From assembly GCF_003731635.1 (NCBI RefSeq), contig NZ_RCUA01000032.1, positions 229,169 through 293,168 of the forward strand: 64,000 bases of DNA, read 5' to 3'. A model generated the notes under the pieces. That model was not told where the DNA came from, did not search any database, and saw only the letters and a list, made by a program, of their open reading frames with translations. Numbering within the stretch: position 1 is the stretch's first letter; each line of letters begins with the position of its first letter. This document shows, piece after piece, positions 56,134 through 64,000 of this stretch. Source of the stretch: Marisediminitalea oceani. Its GTDB lineage: Bacteria; Pseudomonadota; Gammaproteobacteria; Enterobacterales; Alteromonadaceae. A program made the position numbers and the translations under genes.

Positions 56134-57537
56134 ATGCACTGGCTCTATCTGCATTTTCCACGCTTGCAGCTCGATTTATTTGAGCAGCTTCACCCTGAGC
56201 AAACCGGGCCAACAGTAGTGTTTGACGGAACCGACAATACCGTTTGTCAGTTATCAGCAGCGGCCATCAGTGCTGGCATTAAGCCGGGTATGGGCTTAGC
56301 AGAAGTAACCGCTATCCATGCGCAAACCGGGATTATTGAATATTCCGCCAATAGCGAAAGCAGTCAGCTGGAGCAGCTGGCTACCACTCTTTATGCAATT
56401 GCCTCTGATATCGTCTGTGTTGCCAGCAATGGTATCGCCATTAATCTGAGTCCGCTGATGCGTTATTATCAGGGACTGGATAATTTTATGGCGTTATGTG
56501 AACGAACGTTAACCGCACAGCGCGTGCACTTTCAGTTTGGCTCTGGTGCTACCATCGAAATAGCCCGGGTGCTGGCCCGCAGTTGCGTTAACCGGGTAGA
56601 GAAAACCCCTGACCCGGCCAATAACCATCTTAAAAACTGCTCGCTACAGGCTACTGAACTCCCCGCCAGAGAAATCGAGCAGTTAAACCGAATTGGAATT
56701 CGCACGCTGGGGCAACTTATTGCGTTACCGCTGGAAGAAATTGGTAAACGCTTTAATAACCAGATCATTACTTACCTGCTGGCTATAAAGGGCGTAAAGC
56801 AGCCGCCTTACAGTTTATTTCACCCGCGAAAGCTATTCAGCCAGTACCTTGAACTGCCTTATGCGGTTGAGTCTGCACCGGGATTAAGCCGCTATATTGC
56901 TGTCGTGCTAGCCAATAATTGTACATACCTGCAAAAGCGTAACCTGGCCACCGACACTCTGCAATTTGAACTACAGCAACGGGAGCACGATAACATGGTG
57001 TTTGTGGTTAATGCCGGTACCGCTCATCATCATTTAAGTGAATGGCAAATGCTCATCGACCTAAAGCTTGAGCAACTTAAGCTCGACTCTCCGGTCACCT
57101 CACTAACCCTTATATGTGACCAACTGGTTGAGTTTGATCCGGAAAACCTGTCGTTACTGCAAAGCACCTACTCAAGACACGCTGAAAACATGCTGTTGGG
57201 CAAACTGCTGGCCAGGCTCGGCAACGATAGCGTGAAAACGGTTGATCAGGTTAATGAGCACCGTCAGGATTATGCCGTACAACAGACATGCACACTTCAT
57301 AATGCACCGGCCAGTTCAGAAGCTAACGGCCAGCAACCGGCCTGGCTGATGGTTCAGCCTCAACCGCTGACCGAGCAGACTCAAATTCTTTACGGGCCGG
57401 AGCGGATTCATACTGGCTGGTGGGATGATCACCCGGTAAAGCGGGACTATTTTTTAGCCGTAACCGGCAAAGGCCAGCGCCTGTGGGTGTATCGGGATGA
57501 TCAACAGCACTGGTATGTACACGGGTACTTTGGCTGA
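56134..57537 (+). CDS. imuB: ImuB, inactive Y-family polymerase homologue
   Basis: A 467-residue protein starting MHWLYLHFPRLQLDLFEQL, the ImuB N-terminus. The acidic catalytic residues of Y-family polymerases are not visible: the first motif lacks the DxD-type pair, as known for ImuB. The little-finger-like region and a long C-terminal tail follow (residues about 250-467). ImuB docks on the sliding clamp and bridges ImuA and DnaE2. The ATG at 56134 follows the imuA stop; the longer frame from 55969 is a shadow. Confidence 0.9.
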   Translation: MHWLYLHFPRLQLDLFEQLHPEQTGPTVVFDGTDNTVCQLSAAAISAGIKPGMGLAEVTAIHAQTGIIEYSANSESSQLEQLATTLYAIASDIVCVASNGIAINLSPLMRYYQGLDNFMALCERTLTAQRVHFQFGSGATIEIARVLARSCVNRVEKTPDPANNHLKNCSLQATELPAREIEQLNRIGIRTLGQLIALPLEEIGKRFNNQIITYLLAIKGVKQPPYSLFHPRKLFSQYLELPYAVESAPGLSRYIAVVLANNCTYLQKRNLATDTLQFELQQREHDNMVFVVNAGTAHHHLSEWQMLIDLKLEQLKLDSPVTSLTLICDQLVEFDPENLSLLQSTYSRHAENMLLGKLLARLGNDSVKTVDQVNEHRQDYAVQQTCTLHNAPASSEANGQQPAWLMVQPQPLTEQTQILYGPERIHTGWWDDHPVKRDYFLAVTGKGQRLWVYRDDQQHWYVHGYFG

Positions 57538-57539
57538 TT

Positions 57540-60500
57540 ATGTTTGCTGAATTGGTTTGCCAGAGTAACTTCTCATTTTTAGAAGGAGCCTCTCATCCCG
57601 AAGAGCTGGTTAATACTGCCGCCTTTCTGGGCTATGAAGCCATTACCATCAGCGATGAATGTTCAGTAGCCGGGGTGGTCAGGGCCCACGCAGAAATCAA
57701 GGCGAATGGCTTACCCATAAAACTGATTGTTGGCAGCGTGTTTCGGTTGGCGCCGGATTTGAGAGTGTGCTTACTGTGCCCGGATAAAACCGCGTATGCC
57801 GAGCTCTGCCGTATTATTACCAATGCGCGGCGGCGTAGCGAAAAAGGGCATTACGCTTTATCAGAATGGGATCTCAAATCGGTTAAGTCGTGCCTGGCTA
57901 TCTGGTTACCGGCGTATAACGACAATGACAGGCAATGGGCAGAATTTTTCGCTAAGTTTTTCAGTGAGCGCTGCTGGATTGGTGTATCGCGTTTATTAAA
58001 CGGCAATGATAACACTCATTTCGCCACGGCAATGTCGCTTAGTGAAGAGTATTGTTTCCCTCTGTTAGCAACCAACCAGGCATTGTTTCATCACCCCGAC
58101 CGCCAGCATACCCAACATGTTTTGCATGCCATACGCACACGCAGTACGGTGGCCGATTTAGGCCGCGATGGATTACCTAATCAGGAGCGCAGTCTTAAAA
58201 CGCTTACCAAGCTCACCCGCTTATATCCTAAGGCATGGTTAAGCGAGAGTGTGAGCATTGCCAGCCTTTGTCAGTTTAATCTGGATGAGCTTAAGTATCA
58301 GTACCCCAGCGAGCTTGTACCCAACGGCTATACAGCAACCAGCTATCTTCGCCACTGCGTTGAAACAGGGATTAAGAAACGCTTTAAACAAGGTGTGCCT
58401 GAGGCTATCAGAGAGACGATTGAAAAAGAGCTGGCGCTTATCCATTCAGAGCAATTTGAATACTTCTTTCTGACCATTTACGACATTGTTCAATTTGCCA
58501 AAAGCCGGGGGATTTTGTATCAGGGCCGGGGCTCTGCGGCGAACTCCATTGTTTGTTATTGCCTTGAAATTACCGCCGTGGATCCGCGCCAGATTAACGT
58601 GTTGTTCGAGCGCTTTATTTCCAAAGAGCGTAACGAGCCGCCGGATATTGACGTGGACTTTGAACATGAACGTCGTGAAGAAGTTATCCAGTATATTTAC
58701 GCCAAGTATGGCCGTGAGCGAACCGCGCTGGCGGCCAGTGTTTCGACTTTCCGATTTAAAAGTGCGTTTCGAGAAGTTGGCAAGGCATTAGGGCTGCCCG
58801 AATCACTCCTTAGTTATTGGCTGAAGCAGTTTAACCTTCGCGATAGAACCCTTGGCTGGCAAAGCCAGTTGCAGGAACTGGGCATCGATCAGGACGGCCG
58901 TACCGTTAAGCAGCTAATTAGCATAACGGAAGATATCATTGGCTTTCCCCGGCATTTGTCTCAGCATGTAGGCGGTTTTGTCATTTCTGCTGGTCCGCTA
59001 TATGAGCTGGTACCGGTTGAAAATGCCGCCATGGCAGAGCGCAGTGTAATTCAGTGGGATAAGGACGATCTGGAGTCTTTGGGCCTGTTAAAGGTGGATG
59101 TGCTGGCGCTGGGCATGCTCACTGCAATACGTAAAGCCTTTTCATTGATCAAAGCCCGTTATCAACAGGATTTATCCATTCCCTTTATCTCTGCCCATGG
59201 TAGTGATCAGCAGGTATTTAATGCCATCTGCAAAGCCGATACCGTAGGTGTATTTCAGATTGAATCACGTGCACAAATGTCCATGCTGCCCCGATTAAAA
59301 CCCGTTTCTTACTATGACCTGGTGGTGCAGATAGCGATTGTCAGGCCCGGTCCGATTCAGGGTGATATGGTGCATCCTTATTTATTAAGAAGGCACGGTA
59401 AGGAACCAGTTAGCTACCCTTCTGATGAAGTGAAATCGGTACTGAGCCGAACTATGGGGGTGCCAATTTTTCAGGAACAGGTGATCCAGTTAGCCATGGT
59501 TGCAGCAGGGTTTACCGGCGGCGAAGCAGATCAGCTCAGAAGAGCCATGGCCAGTTGGAAGAAAAACGGCAAGCTACGCCAGTTCAGAAGCAAACTGATC
59601 GACGGCATGACACAGAGAGGCTATAAGCCGCAATTTGCCGAGCAGCTCTTTGAGCAAATTTGTGGCTTTGGCGAGTACGGCTTTCCTGAGTCTCACTCCG
59701 CTTCTTTTGCGGTACTGGCTTATGCCTCAGCCTGGCTTAAGTATTATTACCCGGTGGAGTTTTATGTTGGTTTGCTTAACAGCTGGCCAATGGGCTTTTA
59801 CTCACCCGCGCAGCTTATTCAGGATGCGTCCCGGCATCAGATTTATGCATTGCCGGTTGATATCAACAAAAGCAGTATTGATCACACTGTTGTTGATAAT
59901 CATCACTTCAGACTGGGCCTGAGACAAGTAAATGGCTTATCAGACAAAGCCATGAACACACTGATATCACACCGCCCGGAAACAGGGTTTTCCAGCCTGA
60001 CTGAGATTAAATCCCTTGGCCTAAGTCGCAGTGAGCTGTCTGCACTGGCCAGTGCCAACGTCTTAAAAACACTGGCTAAAGACCGTTTTAATACCCGCTG
60101 GCAGCTGATGGACTCTCAAATGACACTGCCTTTATTGAAAGATCAGAGTGACAGCAGGCCACAGATGTTGGCGCCAACAGCGGTTGAAGACCTGATTGAA
60201 GATTACGCGTCGCTTAACCTTTCTTTGTCTCAGCATCCTGTCAGGCTCCTTTTAGAGCAACATCCCCTTCCCCACCTGACACTGGCCAGTGAAGTCCTGA
60301 ACAAAGCACATAAATCTCCCATACGAGTAGTAGGTTGCGTAGTTGGCCGACAAGCACCTGGCACGGCGGGCGGCGTAACTTTTATGACACTGGAGGATCA
60401 CACCGGTAATCTGAATGTGGTGGTTTGGCAGAGTACCGCACGATTACAGAAAAAAGCCTTTATCAGCAGTAAGATCCTTGAAGTCCGGGGAATATTAGAA

Positions 60501-60599
60501 CGCTCAGAAGAAGGTGTAACCCATATCATTGCAGGTAAACTTATCGATCACAGTGACAAATTTGAGCAGTTACTGATGCATTCCAGAGACTTTCATTAG
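57540..60599 (+). CDS. dnaE2: Error-prone DNA polymerase DnaE2
   Basis: A 1019-residue C-family polymerase (DnaE2 is usually 1000-1080). An N-terminal PHP domain (FAELVCQSNFSFLEGASHPE) leads to the catalytic aspartates in PPDIDVDFEHERREEV near residue 365, RPGPIQGDMVHPY near 600, FPESHSASFAVLAY near 717, and a C-terminal OB fold (VVGCVVGRQAPGTAGG). It does translesion synthesis with ImuA and ImuB. It follows imuB after 2 bases, completing the LexA-controlled mutasome. Confidence 0.95.
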   Translation: MFAELVCQSNFSFLEGASHPEELVNTAAFLGYEAITISDECSVAGVVRAHAEIKANGLPIKLIVGSVFRLAPDLRVCLLCPDKTAYAELCRIITNARRRSEKGHYALSEWDLKSVKSCLAIWLPAYNDNDRQWAEFFAKFFSERCWIGVSRLLNGNDNTHFATAMSLSEEYCFPLLATNQALFHHPDRQHTQHVLHAIRTRSTVADLGRDGLPNQERSLKTLTKLTRLYPKAWLSESVSIASLCQFNLDELKYQYPSELVPNGYTATSYLRHCVETGIKKRFKQGVPEAIRETIEKELALIHSEQFEYFFLTIYDIVQFAKSRGILYQGRGSAANSIVCYCLEITAVDPRQINVLFERFISKERNEPPDIDVDFEHERREEVIQYIYAKYGRERTALAASVSTFRFKSAFREVGKALGLPESLLSYWLKQFNLRDRTLGWQSQLQELGIDQDGRTVKQLISITEDIIGFPRHLSQHVGGFVISAGPLYELVPVENAAMAERSVIQWDKDDLESLGLLKVDVLALGMLTAIRKAFSLIKARYQQDLSIPFISAHGSDQQVFNAICKADTVGVFQIESRAQMSMLPRLKPVSYYDLVVQIAIVRPGPIQGDMVHPYLLRRHGKEPVSYPSDEVKSVLSRTMGVPIFQEQVIQLAMVAAGFTGGEADQLRRAMASWKKNGKLRQFRSKLIDGMTQRGYKPQFAEQLFEQICGFGEYGFPESHSASFAVLAYASAWLKYYYPVEFYVGLLNSWPMGFYSPAQLIQDASRHQIYALPVDINKSSIDHTVVDNHHFRLGLRQVNGLSDKAMNTLISHRPETGFSSLTEIKSLGLSRSELSALASANVLKTLAKDRFNTRWQLMDSQMTLPLLKDQSDSRPQMLAPTAVEDLIEDYASLNLSLSQHPVRLLLEQHPLPHLTLASEVLNKAHKSPIRVVGCVVGRQAPGTAGGVTFMTLEDHTGNLNVVVWQSTARLQKKAFISSKILEVRGILERSEEGVTHIIAGKLIDHSDKFEQLLMHSRDFH

Positions 60600-60712
60600 T
60601 GATAGTACGCAATTTACATAAGAAAATACGTATATATCGACAAAAACGTATATAAAATACACAGGCTTTGCCGTAATCTAGTGTTATAGATGTCTCATAA
60701 ACACGCTTTGTT

Positions 60713-61507
60713 ATGTATAGCTTTAAGGGTATAGCTTTTGTTATAAGCCGCCTGGCACTATTGTTTTTTCTTATCGCGGGAAACTATAGCCGCGCCGACA
60801 CCATTGTTATCGGTACACAGAATTTTCATTATTACCCTCATTACGACTTCACTTCAGAGGATGACAAAGGCCTTGCCTGGGCGATCTTCGAAGCTTTCAA
60901 AGCCACTACCAAACATGAGTTTGTGTATATTTCTATGCCGGTTCTCCGACTTCAAAAAGAACTCGCAAAGGGGAGTGTGGACTTTATCTATCCGGACAAC
61001 CCTAAATGGTATAATCCGATTATGAGTAATACGTTCAAAACCTTTAGTCAGCCAGTAACAAGGGCACTGGGAGGGACGATTCTCCGCCCCGATAAAGTGG
61101 GTGCCGGCATTGCCGAAATTCGCCGGCTGGCAATGCCCTTAGGCTTTACACCAGTTAACTGGCAGGAAAGAGTGGATAAACAGCTTACACACCTTATCCG
61201 GGTTAACGATACCCTTAATGCGCTGGAACTCATAGCTAAGAACAAGGCTGACGCAGCCAACCTTGAATACCATGTCACTCAGCATATCGCTTCTCAACAG
61301 CCCTCTCTTGGCAAGTTTACACTGGACCCCGAATTACCCCATGACGGTGTAGCCTTTATGTTAGCAACAGTCAGCCACACCGAGCTGCTGGACGAATTTA
61401 ACGCCTTTCTTGCTTCACACCAGGCATTAATTGAACAACTTCATAAGCAGTACCGAATCAAATCACCGGAGACTATTCTCAAAAACTTAAGTGACCAATA
61501 CTACTGA
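60713..61507 (+). CDS. Periplasmic solute-binding-type protein (paralogue 1)
   Basis: A 264-residue exported protein: signal peptide ending NYSRA, then a binding-protein core with QNFHYYPHYDF, SMPVLRLQKELAKGSVDFIYPDNP and a family tail. It is a close paralogue of the protein at 62377, with shared YYPHY and SMPVLRLQ segments. It is of the type-2 binding (SBP_bac_3-like) class. No permease genes are nearby, so it may be a sensor or orphan binder. The ligand is unknown. Confidence 0.78.
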   Translation: MYSFKGIAFVISRLALLFFLIAGNYSRADTIVIGTQNFHYYPHYDFTSEDDKGLAWAIFEAFKATTKHEFVYISMPVLRLQKELAKGSVDFIYPDNPKWYNPIMSNTFKTFSQPVTRALGGTILRPDKVGAGIAEIRRLAMPLGFTPVNWQERVDKQLTHLIRVNDTLNALELIAKNKADAANLEYHVTQHIASQQPSLGKFTLDPELPHDGVAFMLATVSHTELLDEFNAFLASHQALIEQLHKQYRIKSPETILKNLSDQYY

Positions 61508-61643
61508 TTTTTATGTGTAATTTTTTCCTTAGCAACTAAAAACTTAACATCGCTTCAGTTTTCAACCCCTCAATAAGCACCAATTATCAATAGGTTACAA
61601 CTGGCCAACTATTTGCTTCGTTGATTTCAAAGGAGTGAATATC

Positions 61644-62189
61644 ATGCTTAAACCTTATTTTCTTTTTATTTTTCTGTTTTCTTTTTCCGGCTTTTCTATT
61701 GCTAACGATCAGGCTGTTTCTGTTGGTTATCTTAATGGATTCGATGATATCCAGGGCGTTCGGGTCGCCTGGCGTCCAACCACTCTGGATATTGATACCA
61801 CCTGGCTGGGCGACGTAGACGTTTATCTGGAGGGTAGCGTTAATTTTTGGCGTTACTCGCAAAATGGTGACAGCGAAACCGATACCAATTTTACCGTGGC
61901 ACTGACCCCGGTAATTATTAAGCGCCTTGGCACAATTAGCGACGAATATCCTGTCTATCTGGAAGCCGGTATTGGACTAAGTGTGGTTAGTGATCAGCAC
62001 TTTGGAGGTAAGGATATCGGTTCACATTATCAGTTTGAAGATAAGCTTGGTCTTATCATTGACCTGGATGAAAGTGAAAAGCTAACTCAGCAGGTTGCTG
62101 TGAGATTTATTCACTATTCAAATGGTGGCCTGAATAATGATAACCCCGGTCTGGATTTTCTTAACCTTGCTTACATCGCTCATTTTTAA
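61644..62189 (+). CDS. PagL-like acyloxyacyl hydrolase/outer-membrane protein
   Basis: A 181-residue exported barrel protein: signal peptide ending SIA, eight-strand-sized beta domain, and FIHYSNGGLNNDNPGLDF near residue 155, which holds the HxS pair of PagL lipid A 3-O-deacylases. The catalytic Glu expected 14 residues after the His is Asp here, so activity is uncertain. It ends IAHF. The ATG at 61644 with AGGAG 8 bases upstream is chosen over the GTG at 61635. It lies between two paralogous binding-protein genes. Confidence 0.72.
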   Translation: MLKPYFLFIFLFSFSGFSIANDQAVSVGYLNGFDDIQGVRVAWRPTTLDIDTTWLGDVDVYLEGSVNFWRYSQNGDSETDTNFTVALTPVIIKRLGTISDEYPVYLEAGIGLSVVSDQHFGGKDIGSHYQFEDKLGLIIDLDESEKLTQQVAVRFIHYSNGGLNNDNPGLDFLNLAYIAHF

Positions 62190-62201
62190 CCGAATCGCAC
62201 G

Positions 62202-62229
62202 CACTCTGCTGTTGCCTGACAGCAGAGTG
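62202..62229 (+). terminator. Hairpin after the PagL-like gene
   Basis: A perfect 11-bp stem (CACTCTGCTGT / ACAGCAGAGTG) with a 6-base loop, 13 bases after the stop. No T-tract follows. Confidence 0.55.
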
Positions 62230-62376
62230 TACCGCAGATATATATCCCTCCAGCCACCCGATAGAAACTGAACTTATAGATTGACGTTTCCCGGCGCTAC
62301 GCGTTAATTGCAAATGTCTTTGGCATCTGTGTTTGTCCATGTACTATAGTTAATCTATTACTCATGGTATTAAGTA

Positions 62377-63174
62377 ATGATGAAGCATTCTCTTATTCGC
62401 AAATATGCAGGTTCCATTGCTTTGCTGCTCTCATCGGCATTGTCATTTAGCTCTGCCTGCGCCGAAACCTATGTAGTAGCATCACAAAATATCGCCTATT
62501 ACCCACATTATGAATTCTCAGCGGTTAAAGACAGAGGCTACGCCTGGGCACTGCTTGAAGCTTTTGCTGCTGACCGGGGTATTAAATTTGAATATGTGAG
62601 TATGCCAGTGCTGCGGCTGCAGATTGAACTGGAAAAAGGTAACGTAGACTTTGTTTACCCGGACCATCCAACCTGGACTAATCCGGTAAACGATAATGCC
62701 ACCAAGCACTTTAGCGCCCCGTTAACAGAAAGCCTGGTTGGTACATTTGTAAAGCCAGAGCGATTTGGACAGGGCATCTCCTCCATCAGAAAAGTGTCCA
62801 TTGTATTGGGCTTTTCCCCCTTGTATTGGCAAGAACGTATAGATAGCGGGCAAACGAAGCTTATATCGGTAGCAGACAATAAGTCAGCTATCTATATGGC
62901 GCAGTGGGATAGAGCTGACGCTTTTGATATGGACTATTACGTTGCTAAGTATCTGATGCAGAAACTTGATGATGTAGACGATTTTAAGCTCGATCCTGAC
63001 CTGCCGGTAACTGTAGTCGAATTCTGTTTATCAACGGTCAAGAATCCAGAACTATTGTTGGAGCTTAATGAGTTTATAGCCAGCAACCCCGGGTTAGTCG
63101 CTATGCTTAAAGCCCGGTATAACATCGGTAACGCCCGTTACCGGCTTGAGTCTATTCAGGCAGGCTTGCAGTAG
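62377..63174 (+). CDS. Periplasmic solute-binding-type protein (paralogue 2)
   Basis: A 265-residue exported protein: signal peptide ending SACA, QNIAYYPHYEF, SMPVLRLQIELEKGNVDFVYPDHP, and a C-terminal SNPGLVAMLKARYNI-like segment. It matches the protein at 60713 over most of its length, so the two arose by duplication, with the PagL-like gene between them. The ligand is unknown and no permease is linked. The tandem ATGATG at 62377 leaves the exact start open by one codon. Confidence 0.78.
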   Translation: MMKHSLIRKYAGSIALLLSSALSFSSACAETYVVASQNIAYYPHYEFSAVKDRGYAWALLEAFAADRGIKFEYVSMPVLRLQIELEKGNVDFVYPDHPTWTNPVNDNATKHFSAPLTESLVGTFVKPERFGQGISSIRKVSIVLGFSPLYWQERIDSGQTKLISVADNKSAIYMAQWDRADAFDMDYYVAKYLMQKLDDVDDFKLDPDLPVTVVEFCLSTVKNPELLLELNEFIASNPGLVAMLKARYNIGNARYRLESIQAGLQ

Positions 63175-63232
63175 GGTTCTTCTTGGATGTTGAGTATGGT
63201 GCTCTTATTTACTCTACGCTTGTGAGAAGGAG

Positions 63233-63264
63233 ATCCCGGATAAGTACTTCGTACTTTCCGGGAT
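63233..63264. repeat. Dispersed-type intergenic hairpin, copy 1
   Basis: ATCCCGGA ... TCCGGGAT with inner AAGTAC / GTACTT and a TTC loop. It sits inside a block beginning GAGAAGGAG and ending GATGACGG. Similar hairpins are common between Alteromonas genes as far as I recall. Confidence 0.6.
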
Positions 63265-63330
63265 GACGGTCTTTGTTTTATTCGCGCTGTGTAAAGTGCG
63301 CTTTTTAACTCTACGGTTACACGACGGGGG

Positions 63331-63358
63331 TCCCGGTCTTCGCAGAGCGAAACCGGGA
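63331..63358. repeat. Dispersed-type intergenic hairpin, copy 2
   Basis: TCCCGGT ... ACCGGGA with inner TTCGC / GCGAA and an AGA loop, about 100 bases after copy 1. The arms have changed in a compensating way, so the structure, not the sequence, is kept. Confidence 0.55.
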
Positions 63359-63389
63359 AGACGGTTCTTTTTTTATTGAATTAATAAAG

Positions 63390-63684
63390 CTCTCACATGG
63401 GGCTGCGCCGGTCACCGGTGAAGTCAGACCGTTATGCCAGTGGCATAACGCAGCTGGCTGAACCGGCAGCATGGATGCTGCCGTGGACATAGCACCAGGG
63501 AAGGGTTGTTACCTGTCTTTTATGCAGAGAGGAGATACTGAGAAGCCCCGATGGGTTAGGCTCTTCATAGGAGTGGCACGCCTGTGCCTTTCTAAGACAA
63601 AGGACTATCCATATGAGGTTGATAGCAGTGATGACGTTTTGCTAAACGCCAGATGCAAAAAAGGGCCATCCTTTCGGATAGCCC
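63390..63684 (-). repeat. Degenerate 5S-tail/terminator unit A
   Basis: The plus strand reads CTCTCACATGGGG at 63390-63402, the complement of a 5S rRNA 3' segment (CCCCATGTGAGAG). The unit then contains ATGCCAGTGGCATAACG, CAGCATGGATGCTGCCG and TCTTCATAGGAGTGG at 63562, and ends at a terminator. The same landmarks recur 343 bases later in unit B. Unit A carries about 58 extra bases before its terminator. Confidence 0.65.
63657..63684 (-). terminator. Terminator of unit A
   Basis: GGGCcATCC / GGATaGCCC stem with a TTTC loop (one mismatch), then a T-run on the minus strand. It repeats the position of the terminator at 63944. Confidence 0.8.
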
Positions 63685-63723
63685 TTTTTCTTGGAATTGG
63701 GAGCCCCGTAGCCGGCGCGGGAC

Positions 63724-63975
63724 GGTGTTCTACTCTCACATGGGGGTGAAGAACGGTGCTTCGTAGAAGCATGGCGAATGCCGGTGGCATTCGACAAGTG
63801 ATGAACGCGAGGCATGGATGCCGAGCTGGATGCCCGCTACAGGGATGTATCACTATAGGACGCTGTTCAAAGAGTATTAATGGATATGACCCTCGATGGT
63901 TGGGTCTTCATAGGAGTGGTACGGCAGTACCAGTCCTAAAAGCAAAAAACCCAGCTTTCGCTGGGTTCTTTGTTT
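63724..63975 (-). repeat. Degenerate 5S-tail/terminator unit B
   Basis: The plus strand has GGTGTTCTACTCTCACATGG at 63724, the complement of a longer 5S rRNA 3' segment, followed by ATGCCGGTGGCATTCG, GGCATGGATGCCGAG and TCTTCATAGGAGTGG at 63905. Offsets from unit A are exactly 343 for two separate landmarks, and 285 from the terminator onward. It is the neighbour of the true 5S 3' end at the right edge. Confidence 0.7.
63944..63967 (-). terminator. Terminator of the rRNA operon
   Basis: Perfect AACCCAGC / GCTGGGTT stem with a 4-base loop and a T-run on the minus strand, about 20 bases after the 5S rRNA 3' end. It ends the rRNA operon that enters from the right. Confidence 0.85.
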
Positions 63976-63987
63976 TTCGAATTAGGA

Positions 63988-64000
63988 GCCTGGCGGTGTT
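63988..64000 (-). rRNA. 5S rRNA, last bases of the 3' end (gene runs off the window)
   Basis: The plus strand ends GCCTGGCGGTGTT, the complement of the usual 5S 3' end AACACCGCCAGGC. The downstream terminator at 63944 supports this. The gene body is beyond the right edge. Confidence 0.75.

Noticed and set aside
63471..63853. Small open frames at the right edge (92 residues plus strand, 82 residues minus strand)
   Set aside because: They cross terminators and 5S-tail repeat units; such frames are common false calls in rRNA-flanking sequence.

Overview
The window looks like a chromosome segment of a marine gammaproteobacterium of the Alteromonadaceae (Alteromonas / Aestuariibacter / Lacimicrobium-like). 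The basis is the gene content: a TonB receptor with SapC and tryptophan-halogenase partners, Kbl-Tdh-GlpE-GlpG, an rpmB-rpmG-mutM-coaD / radC-coaBC-slmA neighbourhood related to the E. coli order, ImuA-ImuB-DnaE2, and many GGDEF/EAL proteins. The genus is an inference; no complete rRNA gene is inside the window.

Layout. (1) 1-9.1 kb: a nutrient-uptake cluster with the 3' part of a TonB-dependent receptor, a SapC-family protein, a cupin/JmjC-like protein, a flavin-dependent halogenase-family protein, an aldo/keto reductase and a GH9 glycoside hydrolase. (2) 9.1-14.7 kb: aromatic catabolism. PobR and PobA convert 4-hydroxybenzoate to protocatechuate; LigC and LigI are steps of the protocatechuate 4,5-cleavage route. 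The ring-opening LigAB is not in the window. (3) 14.7-18.3 kb: small core and accessory genes, a frameshifted VanZ-like membrane gene, and an orphan HipB-like regulator with matching operators whose partner gene is cut down to 23 codons. (4) 18.4-25.9 kb: a defence-type island holding a methyltransferase-HNH fusion, a full EcoRII-type system (Dcm methylase, Vsr repair nuclease, EcoRII-like endonuclease) and a STAS/GHKL-ATPase/DUF4325-like protein. It ends at a tRNA-Arg(CCG) gene whose 3' end is duplicated nearby. (5) 26-46.7 kb: housekeeping and signalling genes: an exported serine-hydrolase-like protein, cytochrome c5, two GGDEF/EAL proteins, Rep helicase, UbiK/UbiA, the kbl-tdh-glpE-glpG operon, a phosphate-binding-like protein/barrel/GGDEF-EAL operon, LPS core genes (GT9, KdkA), coaD, mutM, rpmG and rpmB. 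(6) 46.8-55.4 kb: the yjbEFGH exopolysaccharide operon lies between rpmB and radC, followed by coaBC-slmA (no dut between them) and small genes. (7) 55.4-60.6 kb: a LexA box drives the imuA-imuB-dnaE2 mutagenesis cassette. (8) 60.7-63.2 kb: two paralogous solute-binding proteins flank a PagL-like outer-membrane protein. (9) 63.2-64 kb: intergenic hairpin repeats and tandem, degenerate copies of a 5S rRNA tail plus terminator, leading into an rRNA operon on the minus strand that starts beyond the right edge.

The most promising places for undescribed biology are the island at 18.4-25.6 kb (the methyltransferase-HNH fusion and the STAS-GHKL-DUF4325-like protein), the three-gene binding-protein/barrel/GGDEF-EAL operon at 38.2-42.3 kb, and the tandem 5S-tail array at the right edge. 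All functions are assigned by reading motifs and recalling families; no database search was run.
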